NCBI RefSeq assembly: GCF_014837165.1
Contig: NZ_JACSPM010000001.1
Location: 1,409,798-1,473,797 of the forward strand
Source of the DNA: Microbacterium gallinarum
Lineage (GTDB): Bacteria > Actinomycetota > Actinomycetes > Actinomycetales > Microbacteriaceae
Reading direction: 5' to 3'
Length of the DNA stretch: 64,000 nucleotides
Shown here: positions 1 to 8,078 of the stretch, piece by piece
Position numbering within the stretch: position 1 is the stretch's first letter
Layout of the letters: each line of letters starts with the position of its first letter
Notes under the pieces: model-generated
Seen by the model: only the letters and a program-made list of their open reading frames with translations
What the model was told of the DNA's origin: nothing
Databases searched by the model: none
Program-made: the position numbers and the translations under genes

Positions 1-822
1 CTCACCGCCGATGCGATGCGGTGGGACGTCGTGGGCGAGTACATCTTCAGTCCCAAGGTGCTGCAGGGGGTGGGGCTGACCCTCATCCTCACGGTGGTCG
101 CGATGATCCTCGGATGCCTCATCGGCCTGGTCCTCGCGCTGATGAAGATCTCGAACAGCCTGCTGTTCAACGTGGCGGCCGACGGCTACATCTGGCTGTT
201 CCGCGGCACTCCGCTGCTGGTGCAGCTGCTGTTCTGGTACAACCTGGCGAGCTTCCTGCCCAAGCTCACCCTCGGCATCCCCTTCGGTCCCCAGTGGCTC
301 GAGTTCGACACCAACACGGTCATCACCTCGTTGGTGGCGGCTCTGCTCGGGCTGGGACTCAACGAGGGCGCCTACATGTCCGAGATCATCCGTGCCGGCA
401 TCCAGTCCGTCGACCAGGGGCAGAGCGAAGCCGCGGCGGCGCTCGGGATGTCGCGACGGCGTGCGATGCGCCGGATCGTGCTTCCGCAAGCCATGCGCGT
501 GATCGTGCCGCCGACGGGCAACCAGGTCATCTCGATGCTCAAGGGCACGAGCCTCGTGAGCATTGTGGCGATCAGCGAACTGCTCTACACCGTGCAGGTG
601 ATCTACGCCCGCACGTTCGAGACCATTCCGCTCCTCGTCGTCGCGTGCATCTGGTATCTGATCCTCACCACGGTGCTCTCGATCGGGCAGCACTACATCG
701 AGCGCCACTACGCGCGCGGCGCGACCCGGAACGCGCCCGACACGTATATGACGAAGCTGCGCAAGCTGCTCGGGCGCACCACGCCGATCACCTTCGAGGC
801 GAAAGCGCAGGATCGCGTATGA
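1..822 (+). CDS. Polar amino-acid ABC transporter permease (5' end outside window)
   Basis: Membrane subunit of a HisM/GlnP-type importer for amino acids or opine-like compounds. The frame is open to the window edge, so the true start may lie upstream; the first internal ATG is at 16. Counting from it, hydrophobic segments lie at about 19-43, 65-85, 105-118 and 195-225. The family motif FRGTPLLVQ is at 62-70 and the cytoplasmic EAA loop (EAAAALGMS...LPQ) at about 138-158, which docks the ATPase. Its stop overlaps the ATP-binding gene by ATGA, so the two are translationally coupled. The substrate-binding protein of this system is not in the window and presumably lies just upstream. Family assignment is firm; the substrate is inferred from the neighbouring flavoenzymes. 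Confidence 0.93.
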   Translation, partial: LTADAMRWDVVGEYIFSPKVLQGVGLTLILTVVAMILGCLIGLVLALMKISNSLLFNVAADGYIWLFRGTPLLVQLLFWYNLASFLPKLTLGIPFGPQWLEFDTNTVITSLVAALLGLGLNEGAYMSEIIRAGIQSVDQGQSEAAAALGMSRRRAMRRIVLPQAMRVIVPPTGNQVISMLKGTSLVSIVAISELLYTVQVIYARTFETIPLLVVACIWYLILTTVLSIGQHYIERHYARGATRNAPDTYMTKLRKLLGRTTPITFEAKAQDRV

Positions 823-1616
823 CCACGCTCACCGAACCGATCATCCGCATCCAGTCGGTCAGCAAGAATTTCGGCCCGCTCGAGGTGCTGCACGGCGTCG
901 ACCTCGAGGTGTTCCGCGGCGAGGTCGTGTGCGTGATCGGGCCGTCGGGTTCGGGCAAGTCCACCCTGCTGCGGTGCATCAACCACCTCGAGGCCCCCAC
1001 CGCCGGGGTCGTCTGGCTGGGCGACGAGAGCATCGGCGTGCGCGAGAGCCGCGGACAGCTGGTGGAGATCCCACCGGCCGAGCTCGCCCGCCAGCGCACC
1101 GAGATCGGGATGGTCTTCCAGAGCTTCAACCTGTTCGGCCACATGACCGTGCTCGAGAACATCATCGAGGCGCCGATCCAGGTGATGGGTACCCCTCGTG
1201 CCGAGGCCGAGACCCACGCCCGTCAACTGCTGGAGTGGGTGCGCCTGGAGGGCAAGGAGTCGACCTACCCCCGGCAGCTGTCGGGCGGTCAGCAGCAGCG
1301 CGCGGCGATCGCTCGTGCGCTGGCGATGCGACCGCGGGTCATGCTCTTCGACGAGCCCACGTCCGCCCTCGACCCCGAGACCGTCGGAGAGGTGCTGTCG
1401 GTCATGCGGCGCCTCGCCTCGGAGGGGCTGACGATGATCGTGGTGACGCACGAGATCGAGTTCGCCCGCGAGGTCGCCGACCGCGTGGTCTTCATGGACG
1501 ACGGTCGCATCATCGAGATGGGTTCGGCCGTGCAGGTTCTCGACGACCCGCGCGAAGAGAGGACGCAGCGCTTCCTGTCGCGCATCCTGAACACGCGCGC
1601 CGACGTCGACGAGTGA
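819..1616 (+). CDS. Polar amino-acid ABC transporter ATP-binding protein
   Basis: 265-residue ATPase of the GlnQ/HisP family that powers the adjacent permease on the cytoplasmic face. Walker A GPSGSGKS is at 41-48, the signature LSGGQQQR at 154-161 and Walker B (MLFDEP) at about 175-180, followed by TSALDP and the switch histidine in VVTHE. The ATG overlaps the stop of the permease gene, which is why this start is preferred over the much longer open frame reaching back through the permease. It is the last gene before a strong hairpin and is followed by an oppositely oriented IclR gene. Amino-acid import is the family role; the substrate is unknown. Confidence 0.95.
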   Translation: MTTLTEPIIRIQSVSKNFGPLEVLHGVDLEVFRGEVVCVIGPSGSGKSTLLRCINHLEAPTAGVVWLGDESIGVRESRGQLVEIPPAELARQRTEIGMVFQSFNLFGHMTVLENIIEAPIQVMGTPRAEAETHARQLLEWVRLEGKESTYPRQLSGGQQQRAAIARALAMRPRVMLFDEPTSALDPETVGEVLSVMRRLASEGLTMIVVTHEIEFAREVADRVVFMDDGRIIEMGSAVQVLDDPREERTQRFLSRILNTRADVDE

Positions 1617-1622
1617 CCGGGA

Positions 1623-1661
1623 CGCCGCTCTGATCAGTCCTGTGCTCTGATCAGAGCGGCG
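1623..1661 (+). terminator. Hairpin terminator after the amino-acid ABC genes
   Basis: A perfect 15-bp inverted repeat (1623-1637 with 1647-1661) encloses a 9-base loop, starting 6 bases after the ATPase stop. No U-tract follows, which is usual for actinobacterial GC-rich terminators. It lies in the convergent gap before the IclR gene and could act on both strands. I see nothing further in 1662-1808. Confidence 0.75.
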
Positions 1662-1808
1662 GCCCTCCTTCCATCCTGCCTCGGCCGATCCGTGACGCGC
1701 GGAGGGCCGGCGACGGGAGGAAGGCCGAAACGGGCGTGATGACTCCCGCCGGTGAGTCGTCCCCCATCCGTCGCGCGAGGACGCGGAGGGCGGACGAAGA
1801 CGGATGCC

Positions 1809-2606
1809 TCAGCGCTGGGTGCTGAGGAGGGCGATGTCGGAGCTGATCTGCGCGGTCGTCTCGAGCAGCGGCGGCAGGCAGTTCTCGATGAGCTCCTCGA
1901 CGCTGACCCGCGACGTCGAGACCGTGACGTTCACGGCGCTGATGTAGGCGCCGGTGCGGGTGTCGACGACCGGGGCGGCGATCGACCGGGCGCCGAGGTC
2001 GAGTTCCTGGTTGTTCAGGGCCCAGCCCTGCTCGCGCACCTGGGCGATGCGCTCACGAAGCTCCTGCTCGTCGGTGACGGTCTGCGGCGTGAACTTCTCA
2101 CGCGGATACTTGGCGAAGAACGCGTCGAGTTCGTCGGGGCTCATCGCTGAGAGCAGCACGCGGCCCGTGGACGTGCAGAACGCGGGGATGCGGCGGCCGA
2201 TGCTCACCCGGAGGGGCATGACAGACTCCGCCGCGGCGCGAGCGACATACACGATGTCGCCGTCGTCGTACTCGCACGCCGAGCACGACTCGCCCAGGCG
2301 GGTCGAGAGTCTGCGCAGGTGATCCTGGGTCGTGTCGACACTCGATGAAGAGGAGAGGAACGCGTAGCCCAGGTCGAGCACGCGCGGTCTCAGGTAGAAC
2401 CGGTTCTGCTGCATGCCGACGTAGCCGAGTGCTTCGAGTGTGAGCAGCGATCGCCGCGCCGAGGCGCGGCTGAGGCCTGCGATGCGGGCGACGTCGGCGA
2501 GCGTGAGCATCGTGCGCTCGTCCGAGAAGGCGCGGATGACGGCGAGGCCCCGGGAGAGGGACTGGACGAACTCCCCGGAAGGTTGCCGGGGCTCTTCGGC
2601 GTTCAT
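1809..2606 (-). CDS. IclR-family transcriptional regulator (PcaR/PobR-like), copy 1
   Basis: 265-residue DNA-binding regulator. An N-terminal winged helix-turn-helix (about 14-75: SLSRGLAVIRAF, LADVARIAGLSRASARRSLLTLEALGYV) is followed by the IclR effector domain (about 85-255) with RRIPAFCTSTGRVLLS. The pattern resembles regulators of the PcaR/PcaU/PobR subgroup, which control aromatic or beta-ketoadipate genes. It is strikingly similar to the second IclR protein at 50085-50888, so the two are recent paralogues flanking the cluster. A good ribosome site (GAGGGAG) precedes the ATG. The gene follows the SDR gene on the same strand with an 81-base gap. Its likely target is the paired palindrome found at several promoters in the window; that link is inference. 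Confidence 0.93.
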   Translation of the reverse strand: MNAEEPRQPSGEFVQSLSRGLAVIRAFSDERTMLTLADVARIAGLSRASARRSLLTLEALGYVGMQQNRFYLRPRVLDLGYAFLSSSSSVDTTQDHLRRLSTRLGESCSACEYDDGDIVYVARAAAESVMPLRVSIGRRIPAFCTSTGRVLLSAMSPDELDAFFAKYPREKFTPQTVTDEQELRERIAQVREQGWALNNQELDLGARSIAAPVVDTRTGAYISAVNVTVSTSRVSVEELIENCLPPLLETTAQISSDIALLSTQR

Positions 2607-2620
2607 GTCGTGCTCCCTCA

Positions 2621-2659
2621 GCGATCATGCGGCGTTGCGGGTCTCACCTTACTGATCGC
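2621..2659 (-). promoter_or_regulatory. Inverted repeat in the leader of IclR copy 1
   Basis: GCGATCA (2621-2627) and TGATCGC (2653-2659) form a 7-bp inverted repeat across 25 bases, between the SDR stop and the IclR start. It could be an autoregulatory site or a weak hairpin. It does not match the paired palindrome seen at the other promoters. Confidence 0.25.
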
Positions 2660-2687
2660 CGCGCGAAGGAACCCACATCGACACAGG

Positions 2688-3491
2688 TCAGCGGATGTAG
2701 GACGCGCCGTTCACGTCGATCGTCGCGCCGCTGAGGTGGCGGGTGCGGCCGCTCGCGAGGAGTGCGACGAGTTCGGCGATCTCGCTGGGCGGAACCATCT
2801 CCCGCATGGCGAGGCTGTCGAGGAACGCCTGACGGCCGCCGCGGTCCTCGCTCGCCGACGCCGACATCTGGGTGTCGACCACCCCCGGTGCGATCAGATA
2901 GGCCAGCACTCCCTGGCTCGCGTACGAGCGGGCGACGGTCTTGATCGCGGCCGCTGTGGCCGCCTTGGACGCCGAGTACCCGACGAGGTTGGCGCTTCCG
3001 GCGCCGCGCTGGGCTGCCCAGCTGCTCAGTCCGATGAGCGACCCGCCGCCCTCGACGAAGTGTGCGACGGCACGGCGGATCAGCGTGAGCTGGCTGCGGG
3101 TGTTCACTTGCAGAGCGAGGTCGAGCGCGGCATCCCATTCCTCGTCCGAGGCGTGGAAATCCACTTTGGGCATGACGGCGGCATTGAGCACGGCGACGTC
3201 GATGCGTCCGGCCCAGGCGATCGCCTCCGCCCACAGGGTCGATGCACCCTCGGGTGTCGAGAGGTCTGCCCCGACCAGGTGCGCCGACCCGTCCGGGTAG
3301 CCCGCGATAGCTCCTCGCGCGCCGTCGGGGTGCGAGTTGTAGTGGGCGACGACGCGTGCTCCGCTGTGCGCGAGGCGTTCGACGATCGCCTGGCCGATGC
3401 CGGCGGACGCGCCGGTCACGAGCACCGTTCGGCCCGAGAGCTCGCCCGCTGCGGCAGCCGCTCCTCCGAGCGGAGCGGGTGCAGAATCCAT
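2688..3491 (-). CDS. SDR-family NAD(P)-dependent oxidoreductase
   Basis: 267-residue classical short-chain dehydrogenase, cytosolic. The nucleotide motif TGASAGIG is at about 26-33, the catalytic serine lies in GLSSWAAQ, and the YxxxK pair in YSASK. The C-terminus (SGATIDVNGASYIR) nearly matches that of the SDR at 39695-40453, so the two look like paralogues belonging to the left and right halves of the cluster. The gene is divergent from the flavoprotein gene at 3594 and shares its operator-bearing promoter region. A leftward -10-like TATGCT (minus strand) lies beside the operator. It probably oxidises or reduces a hydroxy or keto intermediate; the substrate cannot be told. Confidence 0.93.
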   Translation of the reverse strand: MDSAPAPLGGAAAAAGELSGRTVLVTGASAGIGQAIVERLAHSGARVVAHYNSHPDGARGAIAGYPDGSAHLVGADLSTPEGASTLWAEAIAWAGRIDVAVLNAAVMPKVDFHASDEEWDAALDLALQVNTRSQLTLIRRAVAHFVEGGGSLIGLSSWAAQRGAGSANLVGYSASKAATAAAIKTVARSYASQGVLAYLIAPGVVDTQMSASASEDRGGRQAFLDSLAMREMVPPSEIAELVALLASGRTRHLSGATIDVNGASYIR

Positions 3492-3543
3492 GAGAGACCT
3501 CCGTGTGCGCCGCGACGTGCGACCTGACCAGCATACGGGTAAT

Positions 3544-3577
3544 GTTCGTCATGCGACAAAAAGTTCGTACCGCGAAC
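3544..3577. promoter_or_regulatory. Paired palindromic operator, site A (SDR / flavoprotein promoter)
   Basis: Two 15-bp elements, GTTCGTCATGCGACA (3544-3558) and GTTCGTACCGCGAAC (3563-3577), are separated by exactly 4 bases. The second is a near-perfect GTTCG-N5-CGAAC palindrome. The pair ends 16 bases before the ATG at 3594, abutting its ribosome site, which suggests a repressor. The same architecture recurs at 6493, 41297, 41337, 52469 and 60761. Confidence 0.7.
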
Positions 3578-3593
3578 GCATCGAGGAGTTTGC

Positions 3594-5306
3594 ATGAGGG
3601 TGTCGTCCCCCGGTGTCGGGTCGCCCGACGAGTCCGGATCGCTCGACTACGAGGGCCGGGAAGTGCCGGTCGCGGAATCCGACACCATCGCCTCGGCCAT
3701 GGTCGCCGCCGGCGAGCTCGGCAACCGCCGCGACGACCGCGGCGACCTGCGCGGACTCTGGTGCGGTATGGGGGTGTGCCACGAGTGCGCGGTCACCGTC
3801 GACCACCACGAGGGCATCCTGGCGTGCGTGACGCCCGCGCGCGCGGGTCAGATCATCGAGACGCAGTCGGCGAAGCGGCACGTTCCCACCGCCGCCGCGG
3901 CCCCGCGTCCCGAATCCGAGCTCGCTCCGGACGTGCTGGTGGTCGGCGCCGGGCCCGCCGGTCTGGCCGCAGCCCGTGATCTGGCCGACGCAGGCCTCGA
4001 CGTGGTCGTCACCGATGAGCGCACGAAGCTCGGCGGACAGTTCTACAAGCAGCCCGACCCGGCCTTCCCGATCGACGAGCAGCACCTCGACGGGCAGTAC
4101 ACCGCCGGGCGGCGTCTGATCGAATCGGCCCGGCAGTCGGGCGCCCGGCTGCTCCTCGGCGCCACCGTGTGGGCGGCCTTCGACGCCGACCGCCTGCTCG
4201 CCCGCGCCGACGACGAGCGATGGATCATCACGCCCAAGCGCGTCGTGCTCGCCACCGGCGCCTATGAGCGAGGAGTGCCGATCCCCGGATGGACGCTGCC
4301 CGGGGTGATGACGACCGGCGCGGGGCAGACGCTGCTTCGGTCGTACCAGGTGTCGCCGGGCCGGCGCGTGCTCATCGCCGGCAACGGCCCGCTCAACATC
4401 CAGCTCGCAGCCGAGCTCTCAAAGGCCGGGGTCGACGTCGTCGGGCTCGTCGAGGCCGCCCCGTTCCTGTCGCCCGCTCGCGGTGCCGCCGCGGTGCGCA
4501 TGGGCCTCAATGCCCCGGGCCTCACCCGTGACGGCGTGGCCTACCTGGCTGCGCTCGCCGCGCGCCGGGTGCCGGTCATGCCGGGTTCGGTCGTCGAGTC
4601 TCTCGAGGGCGACCCGCAGCGGGGCGTCCAGCGGGCCACGGTCGCGCGCCTCGACCGCGAGGGACGAGCCACCGGTCGCCGCCGCACGTTCGACGTCGAC
4701 GCCGTCTGCCTCGGCTACGGCTTCCTCCCCAGCAACGACCTCGCCCGCAGCCTGGGCGCCGAGCATGAGTACGACCCGGCGCGCGGGGCGCTGCGCGCGG
4801 TGACCGACGAGACCGGGCGCACCTCCGTCGAGACGGTGTGGGCCATCGGCGATTCGGCCGGTGTCCGCGGGGCGAAGTACGCGCAGGCCGAGGGTGCGGT
4901 CGCCGCCGCGGCGATCATCGCCGACCTGCGGGGCATCCCCGTCGCCCCCGACGCGCGGCTCGCGCGCACGGCTCGCCGGCACCTGTCGTTCCAGCGGGGG
5001 GTCAACGCCCTGTTCGCGGCTCCCGTGCTCACCGACCAGCTCGCGAAGCCGAGCACGATCGTCTGCCGCTGCGAGGGCGTGACCCACGGCGACCTCGTCG
5101 AGGCGATGACCGACGGAGTGTCGTCGCCCGGCGCCGTCAAGCGCGTGACCCGCGCGGGAATGGGCAAGTGCCAGGGGCGCTACTGCGGACCGGTGCTCAC
5201 CGACATGGAGGCGCGCCGGCGAGGTGAGGCCGTAGCGGAGCGCTCCGGGTTCGCACCGCAGGCCCCGGTGAAGCCGGTGCCGCTGGGCGACGTCGCGCAG
5301 GCCTGA
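3594..5306 (+). CDS. Fused 2Fe-2S / FAD-dependent oxidoreductase (HcnA-HcnB / opine oxidase subunit A type)
   Basis: 570-residue cytosolic flavoprotein combining two parts that are separate subunits in hydrogen cyanide synthase and opine or D-hydroxyproline dehydrogenases. Residues about 15-100 are a 2Fe-2S ferredoxin fold with Cys57, 62, 65 and 78 (CGMGVCHEC). Residues about 112-470 are a pyridine-nucleotide-disulfide type FAD domain starting with VVGAGPAG (116-123). Residues about 488-540 are a BFD-like 2Fe-2S domain with Cys491, 493, 526 and 531. GAGGAG lies just before the ATG. The partner DAO-like subunit is encoded convergently next door. In the right module the same three parts are joined differently. 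It probably passes electrons from an amino-acid-type substrate oxidised by the DAO partner; the substrate is inferred only from family. Confidence 0.9.
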   Translation: MRVSSPGVGSPDESGSLDYEGREVPVAESDTIASAMVAAGELGNRRDDRGDLRGLWCGMGVCHECAVTVDHHEGILACVTPARAGQIIETQSAKRHVPTAAAAPRPESELAPDVLVVGAGPAGLAAARDLADAGLDVVVTDERTKLGGQFYKQPDPAFPIDEQHLDGQYTAGRRLIESARQSGARLLLGATVWAAFDADRLLARADDERWIITPKRVVLATGAYERGVPIPGWTLPGVMTTGAGQTLLRSYQVSPGRRVLIAGNGPLNIQLAAELSKAGVDVVGLVEAAPFLSPARGAAAVRMGLNAPGLTRDGVAYLAALAARRVPVMPGSVVESLEGDPQRGVQRATVARLDREGRATGRRRTFDVDAVCLGYGFLPSNDLARSLGAEHEYDPARGALRAVTDETGRTSVETVWAIGDSAGVRGAKYAQAEGAVAAAAIIADLRGIPVAPDARLARTARRHLSFQRGVNALFAAPVLTDQLAKPSTIVCRCEGVTHGDLVEAMTDGVSSPGAVKRVTRAGMGKCQGRYCGPVLTDMEARRRGEAVAERSGFAPQAPVKPVPLGDVAQA

Positions 5307-5315
5307 CCCGAGCGG

Positions 5316-6473
5316 TCAGAAGCGGTCCGGCGCGAAGGGCGCCAGGTCGCGACCGGGGTCGCGCCCCAGCACGAGGTCGCTCAGCACGCGCCCCATGAGT
5401 GGCGATGCGGTGAAGCCCATGTAGGGGTAGAAGCCCAGCCAGACACCCGGATGCTTCGGCACGGCGCCGATGATCGGACTGTGGTCGGGGGTGCCGTTGC
5501 CGATGCCGACCCAGGTGCGCAGCAGCGACAGCTCGGCGATCGACGGCGCGATGCGGATGGCCATCGCGAGGTTCGCGCGGAGCGACTCGGGGTTCACCAC
5601 CCATTCGCCGGCGGCGTTGCGGCGCGCGGGCCAGCCGCCCCCGATGAGGAGAGTGCCCGACTGCGCCTGCTTGAAGGTGAGCTTGCCCCCGGCGTAGTAG
5701 ACCAGTTGCGACACCATCGGGTCGATCCGCTCGGTGACGCTCACCTGCACGGCGCCGCTGGAGATGGGGAGGTCGATATCGAGCAGGCGGCCGAGCGCCG
5801 GCATCCCGTCGCCGCCGGCGAGCACGACTTGACGTGCGCGCACCTCGCCGCGGGGAGTGCGCAGGATGTGGATGCCGCGTTCCTCGCGCAGTCCGTCGAC
5901 CGGGGTGCGCGGCATGATGACGGCGCCCCGCTCCACGGCCCGGCGTGCGAACGCGGGAGCGACGAGCAGCGGATTGGCCTTGCCCTCGATCGGGCACAGC
6001 TCGCCCCCGACGACGTCGTCGGTGATCCAGGGCGCGAGCTGCCGCACGTCGTCGGCCGACAGCACCCGGCTCTCGATCCCGATGCTGTTCTCGAACGCGA
6101 CCTTGCGCTCGATGGCGGGGAGTTGGCTGACGTCGTCGGCGATGAGCAGCCCGCCCTTCTTGCCGACCTGCAGGTCGGTGCCCAGATCGTCGCTCAGGGT
6201 GTCCCACAGCTCGAGGGAGTCGGCGAGGAAGCGAAGGGCGGGAAGCCAGGCGGAGGCCCACTCGTCGCCCTCTTCGAGGAACGGCTCGTGCTGGATCTGC
6301 CCGTGCAGACTGCCCGCGTTGCGACCGGATGCCTCGGTGTTCATGTCGTGCCGCTCGAGCAGCGCGACCGAGAGTCCTTCGCCGCTGAGATGGTACGCGG
6401 CGGAGGTGCCGCTGGCGCCGCCGCCGACGATCGCGACGTCGAAAACTTCGCCGTCGCCCTTTCGATCACTCAT
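5316..6473 (-). CDS. FAD-dependent oxidoreductase, DAO family (HcnC / opine oxidase subunit B type)
   Basis: 385-residue glycine/D-amino-acid oxidase family protein. The N-terminal Rossmann motif VGGGASG with the following acidic residue (LLERHD) binds FAD. EASGRNAGSLH corresponds to the conserved flavin-contact segment, and GNGTPDHSPIIG near residue 325 is the C-terminal family motif. It is expected to be the catalytic dehydrogenase subunit oxidising a C-N bond, working with the HcnA-HcnB-like fusion that converges on it with only 9 bases between stops. It is transcribed divergently from the DHDPS-family gene at 6531 across a 57-base gap holding operator B. The closest relative in the window is the C-terminal half of the fusion at 44902-47598. 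Possible substrates are opines, D-amino acids or hydroxyproline. Confidence 0.9.
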   Translation of the reverse strand: MSDRKGDGEVFDVAIVGGGASGTSAAYHLSGEGLSVALLERHDMNTEASGRNAGSLHGQIQHEPFLEEGDEWASAWLPALRFLADSLELWDTLSDDLGTDLQVGKKGGLLIADDVSQLPAIERKVAFENSIGIESRVLSADDVRQLAPWITDDVVGGELCPIEGKANPLLVAPAFARRAVERGAVIMPRTPVDGLREERGIHILRTPRGEVRARQVVLAGGDGMPALGRLLDIDLPISSGAVQVSVTERIDPMVSQLVYYAGGKLTFKQAQSGTLLIGGGWPARRNAAGEWVVNPESLRANLAMAIRIAPSIAELSLLRTWVGIGNGTPDHSPIIGAVPKHPGVWLGFYPYMGFTASPLMGRVLSDLVLGRDPGRDLAPFAPDRF

Positions 6474-6492
6474 GGTTACACCGTATCCTGCT

Positions 6493-6526
6493 GTTCACAA
6501 TACGTACACGTGTGCGCAGAGAGGTC
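6493..6526. promoter_or_regulatory. Paired palindromic operator, site B (weaker match)
   Basis: GTTCACAATACGTAC (6493-6507) and GTGCGCAGAGAGGTC (6512-6526) sit 4 bases apart in the divergent gap between the DAO oxidase and the DHDPS-family gene. The first matches the outer bases of GTNCG-N5-CGNAC moderately and the second only on its left side. The 4-base spacer ACGT is the same as in site E at 60761. Confidence 0.45.
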
Positions 6527-6530
6527 ATAA

Positions 6531-7463
6531 ATGGCTCCGCAGTTCTCCGGTTCCTACACCGTCGCCGTCACCCCGTTCACCGACGATCTCCGTGCCGTCG
6601 ACGTCGACCGCCTGAAGGCGTTCTTGGACTGGCAGCTCGAAGAGAAGGTCCCCGGAATCATCATGCTGGGTACGACGGGCGAATTCCTGTCGGTCACGCC
6701 CGAGGAGCGTCGGCTCATCATCGATGAGACTGTGAGGCACATCGACGGACGCATCCCGGTGCTGATCGGCACGGCCGACGCATCCACCACGAAGGCGGTG
6801 GCGCAGAGCGTCGAGGCCAAGGACCTGGGTGCCGACGGGCTCATGATCATCTCGCCCTACTACTACACGCCCACCGATGACGAGATCTATCGCTACTTCG
6901 AGGCGATCGCCGGCGCGCAGGATCTGCCGATCATGCTTTACAACAACCCGGTGACCTCGAACGTCGATCTGAGCGCCGAGCTCGTCGCGCGGTTGGCGAA
7001 GGACTTCGAGACCATCTCGTACATCAAGGAGTCGTCGCAGGACATCGCCCGCGTCCGGGACGTCATCGATCTGGCCGGCGACGACATCACGGTCTACGCG
7101 GGGGAGCGGGTCGTCGACTCGTTCCTGCTCGGCGCCAAGGGGTATGTGAACCCGTATGGCAACTACATCCCGCGCGCGTCGGCCGGAATCTGGGATCTGC
7201 TGGAGGCGGGACGCATCGACGACGCGCGCCGGATCGACGGCCTCATCAAGCGCTTCGACGCCATCATCGCCGCAGGTCACCCCACGTACGGGCACCAGTG
7301 CTACTCGAAGCGGCTGGCCGCGCGTGCGGGGTACCCGATGGGTACGGTCCGCCCGCCCCTCACGAGCTTCGAGCAGCTGGGCGCCGAGGGTGAGGAACGT
7401 CTCGCGCGCATCGGTGCCGTGATCGACGAGCTCGACGGCGTCACGCGCGATCTCGGCCTCTGA
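6531..7463 (+). CDS. Dihydrodipicolinate synthase family protein, copy 1
   Basis: 310-residue (beta/alpha)8 class I lyase of the DapA/NanA superfamily, cytosolic. The GTTGE carboxylate-binding motif is at 48-51 and neighbours, the catalytic tyrosine at 137 (YNNP) and the Schiff-base lysine at 166 (IKESS). All catalytic positions are intact. Members near HcnABC-like dehydrogenases include 1-pyrroline-4-hydroxy-2-carboxylate deaminase of hydroxyproline breakdown, as well as sugar-acid aldolases. A biosynthetic DapA role is unlikely in this catabolic setting. GAGAGG precedes the ATG, and the promoter is shared with the divergent DAO oxidase. The precise reaction is unknown. Confidence 0.9.
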   Translation: MAPQFSGSYTVAVTPFTDDLRAVDVDRLKAFLDWQLEEKVPGIIMLGTTGEFLSVTPEERRLIIDETVRHIDGRIPVLIGTADASTTKAVAQSVEAKDLGADGLMIISPYYYTPTDDEIYRYFEAIAGAQDLPIMLYNNPVTSNVDLSAELVARLAKDFETISYIKESSQDIARVRDVIDLAGDDITVYAGERVVDSFLLGAKGYVNPYGNYIPRASAGIWDLLEAGRIDDARRIDGLIKRFDAIIAAGHPTYGHQCYSKRLAARAGYPMGTVRPPLTSFEQLGAEGEERLARIGAVIDELDGVTRDLGL

Positions 7464-7469
7464 GCCGAG
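7452..7469 (+). terminator. Short hairpin at the end of the DHDPS-family gene
   Basis: CTCGGC (7452-7457) pairs with GCCGAG (7464-7469) across a 6-base loop that contains the stop codon. The stem is short, so termination is only possible. The following gap to 7621 is noticeably AT-richer than its surroundings and probably carries the promoter of the next operon; I see no clear box. Confidence 0.35.
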
Positions 7470-7621
7470 GACCGTCACCGAACGCAATCGCCAGGACACA
7501 TAGCTGAAACAGAGGCGAATGTAAATTCGGTAACGAGTTAAGCTTCCGGATATCGATCTGGACACGCTCCGCACTTTTCATGTGACAATAGCCCGCACCA
7601 CCCGAGAAGAGGCTGCCCCCC

Positions 7622-8044
7622 ATGCCCGAGGACGCCACCGCCACCACCGACGCCGTGACGCAGGATGCCGAATGGCTGACGCGTGCCGTCTACGAGATGT
7701 ATGACGCCTACCTGACATCTGACCGGGCGCGGGCCGACAGCTACATCGCCGACGACGTCACGATCTGGGACACCGAGCACGAGCCGCTCGTACATGGGCT
7801 CTCGGGCCTCAACCAGCTGCGCGACTCCCGCCCTGCGGGCAGCGTCGCATCGGTCGCCGGGATCGATGTGACCGACCCGGTCGTCGACGTGTGGGGTGAC
7901 GTCGCGCTCGTCCGTCACACGTTCGCCGTGCGGTTCGTAGACCCGGCGGTCGCCCCCGAGCGGGTGCGCAACACGGCGGTCTGGCAGCGCCGGGACGGCC
8001 GCTGGCTCGTCGTCCACAACCACGAAGACGTTCTTCCCGAATAA
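7622..8044 (+). CDS. Nuclear transport factor 2 (SnoaL-like) family protein
   Basis: 140-residue single-domain protein with the cone-shaped NTF2 fold pattern: an N-terminal helix pair (YEMYDAYLTSDRARADSYIADDVTIWDTEHEPLVHG), then beta strands ending in WQRRDGRWLVVHNHEDVLPE. Related proteins are small hydrolases, isomerases, dehydratases or ligand-binding partners. It is the first gene of the peptide-import block, 34 bases before the substrate-binding protein, so it may act on the imported compound. GAGAAGAGG lies upstream of the ATG. A second, unrelated-looking SnoaL-type protein is at 57992. No catalytic role can be assigned. Confidence 0.82.
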   Translation: MPEDATATTDAVTQDAEWLTRAVYEMYDAYLTSDRARADSYIADDVTIWDTEHEPLVHGLSGLNQLRDSRPAGSVASVAGIDVTDPVVDVWGDVALVRHTFAVRFVDPAVAPERVRNTAVWQRRDGRWLVVHNHEDVLPE

Positions 8045-8078
8045 CCCGAAGTCCCATCACCGAGAAAGAGGAACCACA

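Noticed and set aside
21..818. N-terminal extension of the first ATPase back through the permease gene
   Set aside because: The extension is a shadow of the permease frame; the ATGA overlap start at 819 matches family length and Walker A position.
6531..7463. Calling the DHDPS-family gene dapA (lysine biosynthesis)
   Set aside because: Context is catabolic and its promoter is shared with a DAO-family oxidase; many family members act on other substrates.
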